NCBI GenBank assembly: GCA_029558835.1 | Contig: JAKQDH010000147.1 | Location: forward strand, 62,001 to 126,000 | Direction: 5' to 3' | Length of the DNA: 64,000 bases | Origin: Planctomycetota bacterium | Lineage (GTDB): Bacteria; Planctomycetota; Phycisphaerae; UBA1845 | In this document: positions 50,899 to 59,272 of the stretch, in pieces | How positions within the stretch are numbered: the stretch's first letter is position 1 | How the letters are laid out: every line of letters begins with the position of its first letter | Notes under the pieces: model-generated | The model's input: the letters and a program-made list of their open reading frames with translations, nothing else | Database searches by the model: none | What the model was told of the DNA's origin: nothing | Translations under genes and position numbers: made by a program

Positions 50899-53082
50899 AT
50901 GGGACAGCACAGGTTGGCAAGGGGGCTAGCGCTGGCAACGACGGTCCTGATGTGGGCAGTGGCCGGGAGTGCCGAGGGGAGACCGAAGGACCCGCCGCGC
51001 GAGCCCGAGGGACAAGTCCGGGCGCTGCGTCTGCGGCACGGCACGATCACCACGGACGTTCCGGTCGATGTGGCCGGTGTGGTCCGTGGGTCGCGCGAGC
51101 GGTCGGCGCGGTTCGTCCTGCAACTGGAGGGGCCCCTGGATCCCCAGCGCCGCGCAGCGCTCGAACAGCTCGGCGTGGAGCTGGGTGACTACCTGCCGCC
51201 GGATGCGTTCATCGCTCGTTGGACGGGGACGAACGCGGAGGCATTGGGCGGGCTGGAGTTTGTCCGCTGGGCGTCCGCACTGGAGCCGGCATGGAAGCTC
51301 GATCCTCGATTGAGTGAGACGACGCGCCTGCCGGCCGGGCCGGGAGAGGCGCGGGCGCCGCTCAACGTCACCATCACGCTGTTTGCGGCGGAGACCTTCG
51401 CGGCGACGCAGGCTGACCTGACGCGCGTGGGGGTCGAGGTGCACGGTGCATCACCGGTGGGGGAGCGGTGGGTGGTTGACGCGACGGTCCCGGTGGCCCG
51501 TGTGCAGCAGCTTGCCAACCTCGAGGCCGTGCAGTTCGTGGAGCCGGCACCCGTCGGCAGCTTCCGCAACGACACCAACGCCTGGATCGTGCAGAGCAAC
51601 GACCTGGGCCACACGCCGGTCTGGGACGCCGGGATTCTCGGGCAGGGGCAACTGGCCGGCATCATCGACGGGACCATCCGGGAGGATCACTGTTCATTTG
51701 ACGACAGCGTGCCCGTGGGGCCGGACCATCGCAAGATCGTCGCCATGCGCAATGCCGGATCCAGCAGTTCGCACGGCACGCACTGTGCGGGAACGTTGGC
51801 GGGGGATGCGGACGTCTGGGGTACGCCCGAGGGATACGACGGCCTGGCGCCAGCGGCCCGACTGAGCTTCTCCGAGTCCTCGCACGTCTGGTACAACCCG
51901 TCCACCCTGTACACGCGCTTGCAGGAGGCTCACCTCGACGGCGCCCGCGTCCACAGCAACAGTTGGGGCGACGACGGCACGACGGCCTACACGACCTGGT
52001 GTCAGCAGATAGACGAGTTCAGCTACAACTATGAGGACAGCCTGGTGCTGTTCGCCGTGACGAACATGAACTCCCTGAAGACGCCGGAGAACGCCAAGAA
52101 CGTGCTGGCCGTCGGGGCGTCGCGCGACACGCCACAGCAGGACTACCATTGCAGCGGTGGGGCCGGTCCCACCGCGGACGGTCGGCGCAAGCCGGAAGTA
52201 TTCGCCCCCGGGTGCAGCACCTGGTCCGCGTCCTCCAGCACGACGTGCGGCTGGACGACGAAGACGGGCACCTCGATGGCGTGTCCGGCGGTGGCGGGCG
52301 CGGGTGTGCTGGTTCGCCAGTACTTCACCGACGGCTACTACCCCACCGGCACGGCGAACCCGGCGGACGGCTTCACGCCGTCAGGCGCGCTGCTCAAGGC
52401 CGTGCTCGTCAACTCAGCCGTGGACATGACGGGCATCGCCGGCTACCCGACCGTGACCGAGGGTTGGGGCAGGGTTCTGCTGGACGGCACGTTGTACTTC
52501 CCTGGTGATCCGGAGCGTCTTGATGTGATCGACGTGCGCAATGCCCAGGGGCTCAGCACCGGTGAGGAGGTCACCGTGCCGGTCGAAGTGACGGCCAGTG
52601 GAGTGCCCCTGCGTGTCACGCTGGTGTTCACCGACCCGCCGGCCGCCGTCAACGCGGCCGACCCGGTCATCAATAACCTGGACCTCGAGGTCATCGCTGC
52701 CGGCGGCACGAGCTACCGCGGCAACGTGTTGGTGAATGGGCAGTCCGCTCCCGGCGGCAACTTCGATGCCCGCAACAACGTCGAGCAGGTGCTGCTGACG
52801 ACCCCGGTGACCGGCGGCTACACCGTCGTGGTGCGCGCCGCGGCCGTCAACCAGGGCACGCAAGGCTTCGCGTTGGTCCTCACGGGCGCCACGGCCACGC
52901 GGGGCGGTGACTGCGACCGCGATGGCACCACCACGCTGAGCGATTATGAGCGCTTCGAGTCGTGCCTTACCGGGCCGGACGCCACGATCGTACCGGGCTG
53001 CTGGTGCAGCGACCTGGACGAGGACGGCGACGCGGACCTGGCCGACTTCGCCGTCCTCCAGAACATCTACACCCATCCCTGA
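50899..53082 (+). CDS. Secreted subtilisin-family (S8) serine protease with dockerin-like tail
   Basis: A 727-residue protein starting at the ATG at 50899, nine bases after GGAGGGG. A signal peptide ends near SAEGRPK. A propeptide-like region (about 40-230) precedes the S8 domain. Catalytic residues are Asp257 in LAGIIDGTIR, His292 in SSSHGTHCAGT and Ser459 in KTGTSMACPAV; FAVTN with Asn389 supplies the oxyanion hole. After the catalytic domain comes a beta-sandwich (VTVPVEVTASGVPLRVTLVF and SGGYTVVVR-like strands) as in P-domain/CARDB proteases. The end has two Asp-rich dockerin-like loops (GDCDRDGTTTLSDYE and DLDEDGDADLADF). It probably degrades protein outside the cell. The NSWGDD segment is conserved in S8A members. 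Confidence 0.93.
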   Translation: MGQHRLARGLALATTVLMWAVAGSAEGRPKDPPREPEGQVRALRLRHGTITTDVPVDVAGVVRGSRERSARFVLQLEGPLDPQRRAALEQLGVELGDYLPPDAFIARWTGTNAEALGGLEFVRWASALEPAWKLDPRLSETTRLPAGPGEARAPLNVTITLFAAETFAATQADLTRVGVEVHGASPVGERWVVDATVPVARVQQLANLEAVQFVEPAPVGSFRNDTNAWIVQSNDLGHTPVWDAGILGQGQLAGIIDGTIREDHCSFDDSVPVGPDHRKIVAMRNAGSSSSHGTHCAGTLAGDADVWGTPEGYDGLAPAARLSFSESSHVWYNPSTLYTRLQEAHLDGARVHSNSWGDDGTTAYTTWCQQIDEFSYNYEDSLVLFAVTNMNSLKTPENAKNVLAVGASRDTPQQDYHCSGGAGPTADGRRKPEVFAPGCSTWSASSSTTCGWTTKTGTSMACPAVAGAGVLVRQYFTDGYYPTGTANPADGFTPSGALLKAVLVNSAVDMTGIAGYPTVTEGWGRVLLDGTLYFPGDPERLDVIDVRNAQGLSTGEEVTVPVEVTASGVPLRVTLVFTDPPAAVNAADPVINNLDLEVIAAGGTSYRGNVLVNGQSAPGGNFDARNNVEQVLLTTPVTGGYTVVVRAAAVNQGTQGFALVLTGATATRGGDCDRDGTTTLSDYERFESCLTGPDATIVPGCWCSDLDEDGDADLADFAVLQNIYTHP

Positions 53083-53109
53083 CCCACCCCCGGCCCCGTG
53101 GTCGACGTG

Positions 53110-53199
53110 GGCGGGCTTTGCCCGCCGGGATGTTCGCGTGCCCCAGCACTGCAGGCGGTCAACCCCACCCAACTCGTTCCGGCGGGTGGAACCCGCCCT
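53110..53199. repeat. Family C double-hairpin repeat, copy 1
   Basis: GGCGGGC-ttt-GCCCGCC (53110-53126) and GGCGGGT-gga-ACCCGCC (53181-53197) are 54 bases apart between the subtilase and NYN genes. The same pair occurs at 55960-56012. Confidence 0.75.
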
Positions 53200-53306
53200 C
53201 CGGTCTGCACCATCGTCCATACGTGATGATACGTACGTCTCCCGCGGGGGGGCGACGCTGCGGACATTCCACCCCGACACCGCTGGCCGCACCTGCGCCG
53301 TGCTCG

Positions 53307-53867
53307 TCATGACTCGTCAAACCCGAAGTCCTTGAGCCACTGCCTTCGCTCCTGCGGCGAGACGCCGTCGGGCTTTTCCGGTTGGCCTTGCTGGGCACCG
53401 GCGGAACCCGGTGCCGGGGCGGCGGCACTGCTCTCCGGTTTAGGGGCGGGGTGCGTGGGGTTCTCTTCGTCCGGCTTTGCGGGCACCGGCGGGAACAACT
53501 CCGCGATGAACTCGGCGTTGGGCATCCAGCCGCAATGGAACCGGCGGGCATTCTTTCGGATAACGCTATCGTCCGTGACGACGCGGGTGTGCTGCGGGTC
53601 GGCGGCTTGCTCCAGCAGATCCACAATCACGTCATCCGCGCTGCGCCCTTCGCCGAAGAGCACCCGCACCCGCGCGGAATGAAGCCGCGCCGCGCCCGGC
53701 CCGCGCGGCGCCGCACCGTCGAAGACCAACGTCACCGCGTCCGCGTGGGTGTGCGTCCATTGTTCGATGGCGTGCAGCAGTCCGTCGCGCCCGACGCCGC
53801 CCGGCGGGCCCAGCGCGCGGACCCCATAGAGCAGGTTGTTGCCGTCAATGAGCAAGACGCTCGGCAT
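53307..53867 (-). CDS. NYN domain protein (YacP-like RNase)
   Basis: A 186-residue protein with VLLIDGNNLLYGVRAL at the N-terminus, TLVFDGAAPRGPGAARLHSA, RSADDVIVDLLEQAA and VVTDDSVIRKNARRFHCGWM. These carry the Asp residues of the PIN-like NYN nuclease site. YacP-type members are RNA-processing nucleases (Rae1 in Bacillus cleaves mRNA in the ribosomal A site). The C-terminal ~60 residues are an unconserved Pro/Ala-rich tail ending RRQWLKDFGFDES. ATG at 53867 follows GGAGG. It begins 36 bases after scpA, so trpS-scpA-NYN may form one operon. Confidence 0.88.
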   Translation of the reverse strand: MPSVLLIDGNNLLYGVRALGPPGGVGRDGLLHAIEQWTHTHADAVTLVFDGAAPRGPGAARLHSARVRVLFGEGRSADDVIVDLLEQAADPQHTRVVTDDSVIRKNARRFHCGWMPNAEFIAELFPPVPAKPDEENPTHPAPKPESSAAAPAPGSAGAQQGQPEKPDGVSPQERRQWLKDFGFDES

Positions 53868-53903
53868 CGGACGCAGGCCTCCACCGCAGGTGCATGCTGG
53901 GCG

Positions 53904-54902
53904 TCACGTTCGGTCCTCTGGGGCGTTGGGCGGCGCGACGGGTGCCTCGTCCGGGTCAGCGGTTGCCGAAGGTCCCGCTTCTTCAGAGAGGTCCGCCGCG
54001 TCCAGGGGCGCGCCTGCGGCCTCGGATGCCACAGACACGCCGGCCTCCTCCGCGGACACGCCCGCTTCCCGCGCCACCGACTCCGGTGGCAGCCCCTCCG
54101 TCCCCGCGGACGCGGGGCGTGCCTCCGGCTGCGGCGGCGCGTCCGTGGCCGGCAGATTCTCGGCGAGCGTGGTCAGTGGCGTCGCGTCGAGCAGGTGGAT
54201 GAGGATGGTGCCGAAGGGCCGGTCCTGACTCACCCGGATGCGCCGCTGCCGGATCAGCTCCAGCAGCGCCAGGAACAACCCGATCATCTCGGCCTTGTTG
54301 CGCCCGGCGAAGATCAGGTGGAACGGCTCGGCGCCCCCCGCGCGCTGGAGTGCATCCAGGATGTCGTCCGCATGCAGGGTCAGCGGTGTGTCATCAGTCT
54401 CGACCTGATGAAACGGCTTGGCCCGGCCGATCTGCTCGAGCAGGCGATTGAACGCCTCGAAGAGGTCCCAGATTTCCAGGTTCTCCAGTTCGAGCTCGTC
54501 CGGCGCGACGGGCGGCAGGGCCGGCACCCGGGCATGCTTGAGCTGCTGCTCCGCAGCCGCCTCCTCCAGCTCGCGGGCCGCATCTTTGTACTTCTTGTAT
54601 TCCAGAAGCTGCCGGACCAGCTCCAGCCGCGGGTCACTCAGGTCCTCTTCGCCCTCCTCGACTGGCGGTCGCGGCAGCAGCAGCCGCGACTTGACCTCCA
54701 TCAGAGTGGCCGCCAGCACCAGAAACTCGCTCACCGTCTCCGGGTCAAGCCGGGCGAGCACCTCCACGTAGGCAAGGTACTGCTCCGTGATCCGGGCGAT
54801 GGGAATGTCGTAGATGTCGATCTCTTCCCGACGGATGAGGTAGAGCAACAGGTCCAGCGGACCGTTGTAGACGTCGAGCTTGACCTGATACTCTTCCGGC
54901 AA
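53904..54902 (-). CDS. scpA: Segregation and condensation protein A
   Basis: A 332-residue kleisin. YQVKLDVYNGPLDLLLYLIR is the invariant N-terminal motif, followed by EIDIYDIPIARITEQYL and LVLAATLMEVKSRLLLP. The C-terminal winged helix is IGLFLALLELIRQRRIRVSQ. ScpA links the heads of SMC and, with ScpB, forms the condensin complex that compacts and segregates the chromosome. The start is TTG at 54902; a stop codon lies two codons upstream in frame, so no earlier start is possible. The gene follows trpS by six bases, with AGGAA inside its 3' end. An ~80-residue acidic Ala/Glu/Pro-rich tail after residue 250 is unusual. ScpB and SMC are not in the window. Confidence 0.93.
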   Translation of the reverse strand: MPEEYQVKLDVYNGPLDLLLYLIRREEIDIYDIPIARITEQYLAYVEVLARLDPETVSEFLVLAATLMEVKSRLLLPRPPVEEGEEDLSDPRLELVRQLLEYKKYKDAARELEEAAAEQQLKHARVPALPPVAPDELELENLEIWDLFEAFNRLLEQIGRAKPFHQVETDDTPLTLHADDILDALQRAGGAEPFHLIFAGRNKAEMIGLFLALLELIRQRRIRVSQDRPFGTILIHLLDATPLTTLAENLPATDAPPQPEARPASAGTEGLPPESVAREAGVSAEEAGVSVASEAAGAPLDAADLSEEAGPSATADPDEAPVAPPNAPEDRT

Positions 54903-54908
54903 TGCTCA

Positions 54909-55883
54909 TCAGTTCCTGGCGGTGACGATCCCGCAGGCGGCCCGGGCCTGCTCCATGACCGCGCGGGCGGTTTCCCGCGCCCGGCGCCCGGCGGTCCGCA
55001 GCATGTCTTCCACGTAATCGGCGTCCTTAACGAGTTCCGCGCGGCGTTCCCGCGCCGGGCCCAGCAGGCGTTCCACGACGTCTGCGAGCATCTGCTTCGC
55101 TTCGCCGTACCCCATGCCGCCGGCGCGGTAACGCTGTTCGAGCGCCTGCGTCTCGGCCGGCGTCGCCAGCAGCTTGTACAAGCCGAACACCGTGCAGCGC
55201 TCGGGGTCCTTCGGTGCCTCCAGTGGTGTGGAGTCCGTCTTGATGCTCATGATCCGCTTGCGATTGGTCTTTGCATCGTCGAAGAGCGACACCGCGTTGC
55301 CATAGCTCTTCGACATCTTCTGCCCGTCCAGCCCCGGCACGATCAGGGCTTCGTTGAGCTTGGCCTCGGGACGCTTGAACACCTCGCACTTGAACGTCAT
55401 GTTGAAGTGGGTGGCCATGTCCTGCGCCATCTCGATGTGCTGGACCTGGTCCTTGCCCACCGGCACCACGTCGCTGTGGTAGATCAGGATGTCAGCCGCC
55501 ATGAGGATCGGGTAGCTGAACAGCCCCATGCTGGCCGCGATGCCGCGGGCGACCTTGTCCTTGTAGCTGGTCGCCCGATCCAGCAACCCCTTGCCCGTGA
55601 CGACCGAGAGCAGCCAGGTCAGCTCGGTGACCTCCGGCACGTCGCTCTGCCGGAAGAGCAGAGCCTTGGTTGGATCAAACCCCATCGCCAGGTAGTCGAG
55701 GGCGACATCGCGGGTGTTGGCGACCAGGGTGGGCGCGTCCTGGATGGTGGTGAGGGCGTGGTAATTGGCAATAAAATAATAGCAGTCGTGCTTCTCTTCG
55801 AGCTCGATGTGCTGCTTCATTGCTGCCAGGTAGTTGCCCAAGTGCAGCTTGCCGCTGGGTTGGATTCCCGAAAGCACCCGCAT
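54909..55883 (-). CDS. trpS: Tryptophanyl-tRNA synthetase
   Basis: A 324-residue class I synthetase of normal length. GIQPSGKLHLGNYLAAMKQH contains the HIGH-equivalent HLGN, DVPEVTELTWLLSVVTGKG and VGKDQVQHIEMAQDMA line the Trp/adenylate site, and GQKMSKSYGN holds the KMSKS loop (residues 189-193). It charges tRNA-Trp with tryptophan. ATG at 55883, nine bases after GGGAGG. It is the first gene of the apparent trpS-scpA-NYN operon, preceded by a family C repeat. Confidence 0.97.
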   Translation of the reverse strand: MRVLSGIQPSGKLHLGNYLAAMKQHIELEEKHDCYYFIANYHALTTIQDAPTLVANTRDVALDYLAMGFDPTKALLFRQSDVPEVTELTWLLSVVTGKGLLDRATSYKDKVARGIAASMGLFSYPILMAADILIYHSDVVPVGKDQVQHIEMAQDMATHFNMTFKCEVFKRPEAKLNEALIVPGLDGQKMSKSYGNAVSLFDDAKTNRKRIMSIKTDSTPLEAPKDPERCTVFGLYKLLATPAETQALEQRYRAGGMGYGEAKQMLADVVERLLGPARERRAELVKDADYVEDMLRTAGRRARETARAVMEQARAACGIVTARN

Positions 55884-55959
55884 GCAGGAGCCTCCCTTCG
55901 GGCGGGAGGGTCGCCCATGCCTGAGGCATTGTCAAGCCGGGCAGGTCACGGTGCGCGGG

Positions 55960-56012
55960 GGCGGGCTTTGCCCGCCGCGTGGTTGGGGGGGTCCAGCGGG
56001 TGGAACCCGCCC
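55960..56012. repeat. Family C double-hairpin repeat, copy 2
   Basis: GGCGGGC-ttt-GCCCGCC (55960-55976) and GCGGGT-gga-ACCCGC (55996-56010), 19 bases apart, between the radical SAM and trpS genes. Same hairpins as copy 1 with a shorter spacer. Confidence 0.75.
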
Positions 56013-56026
56013 TGCGTGCGGTGCGC

Positions 56027-57016
56027 TCAGCGGTCGTCGAATCGCCAGAGGCCGGCCGCTCGGGCCGACTCGAAGGCGGCTTCCAGCTCGGCGGCCGTGG
56101 GCCGGCGGTCCAACTCCTCGTACCGCAGCGCCCCGCTCCCGGTGTCATCATCTGACACTTCCGATCGGCAGCCAACCTGGTAGGCCGGGCGGTACTGACC
56201 CATGATGTTGACGAACGTGTCGGGTGAGACCTCGTCGGCCAGGAAGCGGAAGATCGCTTCGCTCTCCGCCGGCAGACCGGGCATGACCAGATGCCGCACC
56301 AGCAGGCCTCGACAGGCGATGCCGTCGGGCGTGAAGGACAGGTCGCCGACCTGCCGGTGCATTTCGCGCAGGGCGTCGCGTGCCCGTTCGGGATAATCCG
56401 CTGCCTTCGAATAGCGTGCGGCACTGGCGGGGGTCCAGAACTTGAAGTCGGGCATGTAGATGTCTACGAGTCCGTCCATCAGTCTCAGCGAAGACAGCGC
56501 GTCGTAGCCGCTGGTGTTGTAGACAACGGGCAGGTGCAGCCCGGCGTCGATCGCTACCACCAGGGCGTCCACGACCTGCGGGACGACGTGCTCCGGCGTG
56601 ACCAGGTTGATGTTGTGGCAACCCTGCTCCTGCAGTGCGAGCATCAGGTCCGCAAGCTGCGGCGACTGCACGTGCTCGCCGCCGGGCTGCTGCGAGATGT
56701 CCCAGTTCTGGCAGAATACGCACCTGAGGTTGCACAGCGAGAAGAAGATGGTGCCGGAGCCGCGCCGCCCCGTGAGGCAGGCTTCCTCGCCGAAGTGGGC
56801 GAAGGCGGAGGAGACCTGCGCATGTCGCCCGCTGCGACAAACGCCGCGTTCATCGGCGAGCCGATTGACCCCGCAGTGGCGCGGGCAGGCGTGGCAGTGC
56901 TCAAGTTCCTTCCGGGCCGCGGCCACGCGTGCCGGCAGCGTCGCCCGCACCTCGGGACGCAGATACGCCGGTGCGAACGAGTCCAGCAGAAACCGGCCGG
57001 CTGAGCGCGGGGACAT
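56027..57016 (-). CDS. Radical SAM protein (pyruvate formate-lyase activase/PflX-like)
   Basis: A 329-residue protein. The N-terminal segment CHACPRHCGVNR has an extra Cys set that precedes the radical SAM core in this subfamily. The core CxxxCxxC lies in FFSLCNLRCVFCQNWDI, and SQQPGGEH follows. VTPEHVVPQVVDALVVAIDA, NTSGYDALSSLRLM and YMPDFKFW match the PflX (YjjW-like) group annotated as putative activating enzymes of unknown substrate. It would reduce SAM to a radical and activate a partner or modify a metabolite. ATG at 57016. Followed by a family C repeat and preceded by a family B repeat. No glycyl radical enzyme is adjacent. Confidence 0.88.
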   Translation of the reverse strand: MSPRSAGRFLLDSFAPAYLRPEVRATLPARVAAARKELEHCHACPRHCGVNRLADERGVCRSGRHAQVSSAFAHFGEEACLTGRRGSGTIFFSLCNLRCVFCQNWDISQQPGGEHVQSPQLADLMLALQEQGCHNINLVTPEHVVPQVVDALVVAIDAGLHLPVVYNTSGYDALSSLRLMDGLVDIYMPDFKFWTPASAARYSKAADYPERARDALREMHRQVGDLSFTPDGIACRGLLVRHLVMPGLPAESEAIFRFLADEVSPDTFVNIMGQYRPAYQVGCRSEVSDDDTGSGALRYEELDRRPTAAELEAAFESARAAGLWRFDDR

Positions 57017-57101
57017 GCGGTCAGTCTACGCCGCGGCGGCGTTGGCGGCCACGACCCGATCGCCGGCGTGCCCTGGGCGCAGCGGCTTGTGGCGTACACG
57101 T

Positions 57102-57240
57102 TCGGTGTCTTCGGCGCTGTGGATGCCATGCTTACCCGCGACCGCCGTCGCGGGTAAGCATGGCTCGGCAGCCGCGACACATGCCCACCCCGGCCTGCGG
57201 CGGGTGAGGGCATGGCACCCACGATGAACAGGTGCGTACG
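57102..57240. repeat. Family B palindromic repeat, copy 3
   Basis: GGATGCCATG, then CTTACCCGCGAC-cgcc-GTCGCGGGTAAG (a perfect 12-bp stem, 57131-57158), then GCCCACCCCGGCCTG facing GCGGGTGAGGGCATGG, and CACCCACGATGAACAGGT. It fills most of the gap between the radical SAM and NeuD-like genes and is nearly identical (reversed) to 23291-23422. Confidence 0.85.
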
Positions 57241-57297
57241 GGCGATGCTACGTTGCGGGGTGACGCTGCGTGCCGGGGGAGGCGCGGGTTTGGGGTC

Positions 57298-58035
57298 TCA
57301 GCGGAGCACGCTCGAACGGGCAAACTCGGGCAGCAGCCAGGGTTGAATGGCCACGGCCGACTCGAAGTCCTTAACGGGCTGGGCTGGCACCCCCACGACG
57401 GTCGTCATGGGGGGCACGTCGTGGATGACCACGGCCCCGGCGCCGACGGTGGCCTCATAGCCGATGCGGATGCTCTGAATGATGGTGGCGCCGATGCCGA
57501 TGAATGCCCCGGATTCCACGGTGACCCGTCCGGCCAGGCGGGCGCCGGGGCAGACGTGGGTGGCGGTGCCGATGAGCGACTCGTGATCGACGATGCAGCC
57601 GGTGTTGAGGATGACGGAGTCGCCGATCTGGCAGTGGGCGCTGACCAGGGCACCCGCGGCCACCACGGTGTTAGCGCCGAGGGAGGCGTTGCGGGCGATG
57701 TTGGCCGAGGGGTGAATGGCGTTGATGAGTTCGAAGCCGAGTTCGTCGAACCGTTCGGCAAAGTGGCGGCGGGTGCCGTTGTCGCCGATGGCGACGATGA
57801 GGCTGTTGACGTTCAGTTCGGCGCGCAGCCGGGGGAGGTCGTCCGGTCGGCCCAGAACGCGGACGCCGTCCACGCGCCGCCCGGTCAAGTCGGGGTTGGA
57901 GTCGACGAACCCGACGGCCTCGTGGGCGCCGGCGTTGTGGAGGATGTCGAGGACGACGCGCCCGTGTCCGCCGCAGCCGATCACGATGCAGGGCAGTTTG
58001 CGCGCAGCATCAACTCCCGGTTTCGACGCCTTCAT
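57298..58035 (-). CDS. NeuD/PglD-type sugar O- or N-acetyltransferase
   Basis: A 245-residue protein. The N-terminal Rossmann-like part reads CIVIGCGGHGRVVLDILHNA and VNSLIVAIGDNGTRRH. The C-terminal left-handed beta-helix of hexapeptide repeats reads SANIARNASLGANTVVAAGA, ILNTGCIVDHESLIG, GATIIQSIRIGYEATVGAGA and VVGVPAQPVKDF. This matches the sialic-acid O-acetyltransferase NeuD/PglD family, which uses acetyl-CoA to acetylate nucleotide amino sugars in capsule, glycan or bacillosamine pathways. It lies divergent to the EpsI-like gene, at the likely edge of an exopolysaccharide region. His in VDHES is the usual catalytic base region. ATG at 58035. The acceptor sugar is not known. Confidence 0.9.
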   Translation of the reverse strand: MKASKPGVDAARKLPCIVIGCGGHGRVVLDILHNAGAHEAVGFVDSNPDLTGRRVDGVRVLGRPDDLPRLRAELNVNSLIVAIGDNGTRRHFAERFDELGFELINAIHPSANIARNASLGANTVVAAGALVSAHCQIGDSVILNTGCIVDHESLIGTATHVCPGARLAGRVTVESGAFIGIGATIIQSIRIGYEATVGAGAVVIHDVPPMTTVVGVPAQPVKDFESAVAIQPWLLPEFARSSVLR

Positions 58036-58462
58036 AAGGGATATATCGGTTGGGCCCCGACCTGCATCCTGTCCCGAAAACCGGTTATCTGACGAAGGGG
58101 CTGCTTGAACCGGCGCCGCGGGCGGGGCGTAACGACCGGTGCAGGGGGCCTGCGTCCGTGGAGGGGCGGCGCCCGTGGCGTTGCGTACGCAGGTCGTGTG
58201 GGGGACGGCGTCCGACCATGCGGGGAGACTGCGTCCGGCGCGAGGTAAGCGATGGGGGCAATGGCCGACAGCCCCTGCTCTGACCGCGAGCTGTGGGGGT
58301 GGGGTGTATCACAGTGTAGATGCGCTATATAACGTGTGTATGGAAGCGCCGGCGTCAGGTTGAAATTGACGGGTGGAAAGGGGGCGGGTAGCCTCAATTC
58401 CTGCGGCGGATGGCACGTGCCGGGCAGGACGCGCAAGTTTCGGGCGAAGTGGATCTTACGTG
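58036..58462. other. 427-bp divergent region with a possible promoter
   Basis: TATATAAC (58325-58332) is a likely -10 box for the EpsI-like gene; no clear -35 was found. GATATATC (58040-58047) next to the NeuD-like start may be its -10 region. No gene is supported. Confidence 0.45.
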
Positions 58463-59254
58463 ATGGCGACGCACAATCGAAGCGGGCTGGCGGCCCTGCT
58501 GACGCCGCAGTTTCTGGTGGCGGTGCTGTTGCTTGGAGCGGGCGCTGTACTGGCGGGCCCGTTTTCCCGGCACATGGCATTTCGGCGGATCAAGGAGCCT
58601 CTACCGCTGCGCGCCCCGCTGACGACTCTGGACGCGAACGCCCTGCAACCGTACCGGGTGATCCAACGTGGGGTCCTGGATCCCGCCGTGGTCGATCAAC
58701 TGGGGACGGAGGAGTACCTCTCGTGGGTTCTCGAGGACACGAGCGTGCCGGAGAATGACCCTCTCCGGCACGTCACCTTGTTCATCACCTACTACACGGG
58801 CGGGCACAACCTGGCCCCGCATAATCCGGATATGTGCTTCCTGGGGGCAGGCTACAGCGTGGCCCAACCACACGAGAACGCGGTCGCCACGGTGGCGACG
58901 CTGCCTCCGAGGGACCGAGACGTGCCCATTCGGGTCTGCACGTTCGTCAAGACGGCGGTCTTCGGACGCGAGCAGACCACGGTGATCTACACGTACTACT
59001 GCAACGGCGACTTTGTCGCCACGCGGGACGCGGTTCGTCTGCGGGTCAACAACCCGCTGGCCACCCATGCGTACTTCAGCAAGGTGGAAGTGAGCTTCAT
59101 CAGGGCGGCACGGGAGCGGAGCATCGCGGGGGTCGGGAAGGTGTTCGAGCGTTTGTTGCCGCTGCTGGTGGACCGGCACTGGCCGGACCGGGGGGCAGCG
59201 GAAGCGGCGAAGACGAAGAGCCCGGGGGGTGAGCCGCAGGGGACGGGTCGGTAG
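58463..59254 (+). CDS. EpsI-like exosortase-associated protein (DUF3485)
   Basis: A 263-residue protein starting at the ATG at 58463 (an adjacent GTG is possible). One N-terminal membrane helix (FLVAVLLLGAGAVLAGPFS) is followed by a periplasmic domain with VTLFITYYTGGHNLAPHNPD and MCFLGAGYSVAQPHENA. The HxPxxC-type motif (HNPDMC) and the aromatic strands TTVIYTYYCNGDFVATRD mark the EpsI/DUF3485 family. Members accompany exosortases, which process PEP-CTERM proteins during exopolysaccharide assembly. The TPR protein begins 18 bases downstream. No exosortase gene is visible in the window, so it may lie beyond the right edge. The PEP-CTERM protein at 44213 is a candidate client. Confidence 0.75.
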   Translation: MATHNRSGLAALLTPQFLVAVLLLGAGAVLAGPFSRHMAFRRIKEPLPLRAPLTTLDANALQPYRVIQRGVLDPAVVDQLGTEEYLSWVLEDTSVPENDPLRHVTLFITYYTGGHNLAPHNPDMCFLGAGYSVAQPHENAVATVATLPPRDRDVPIRVCTFVKTAVFGREQTTVIYTYYCNGDFVATRDAVRLRVNNPLATHAYFSKVEVSFIRAARERSIAGVGKVFERLLPLLVDRHWPDRGAAEAAKTKSPGGEPQGTGR

Positions 59255-59272
59255 CAACGGGGACGGGATGTC

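Noticed and set aside
53382-56183. 933-codon plus-strand frame
   Set aside because: It is antisense to trpS, scpA and the NYN gene, all three of which are recognisable, so it is a GC-driven shadow.
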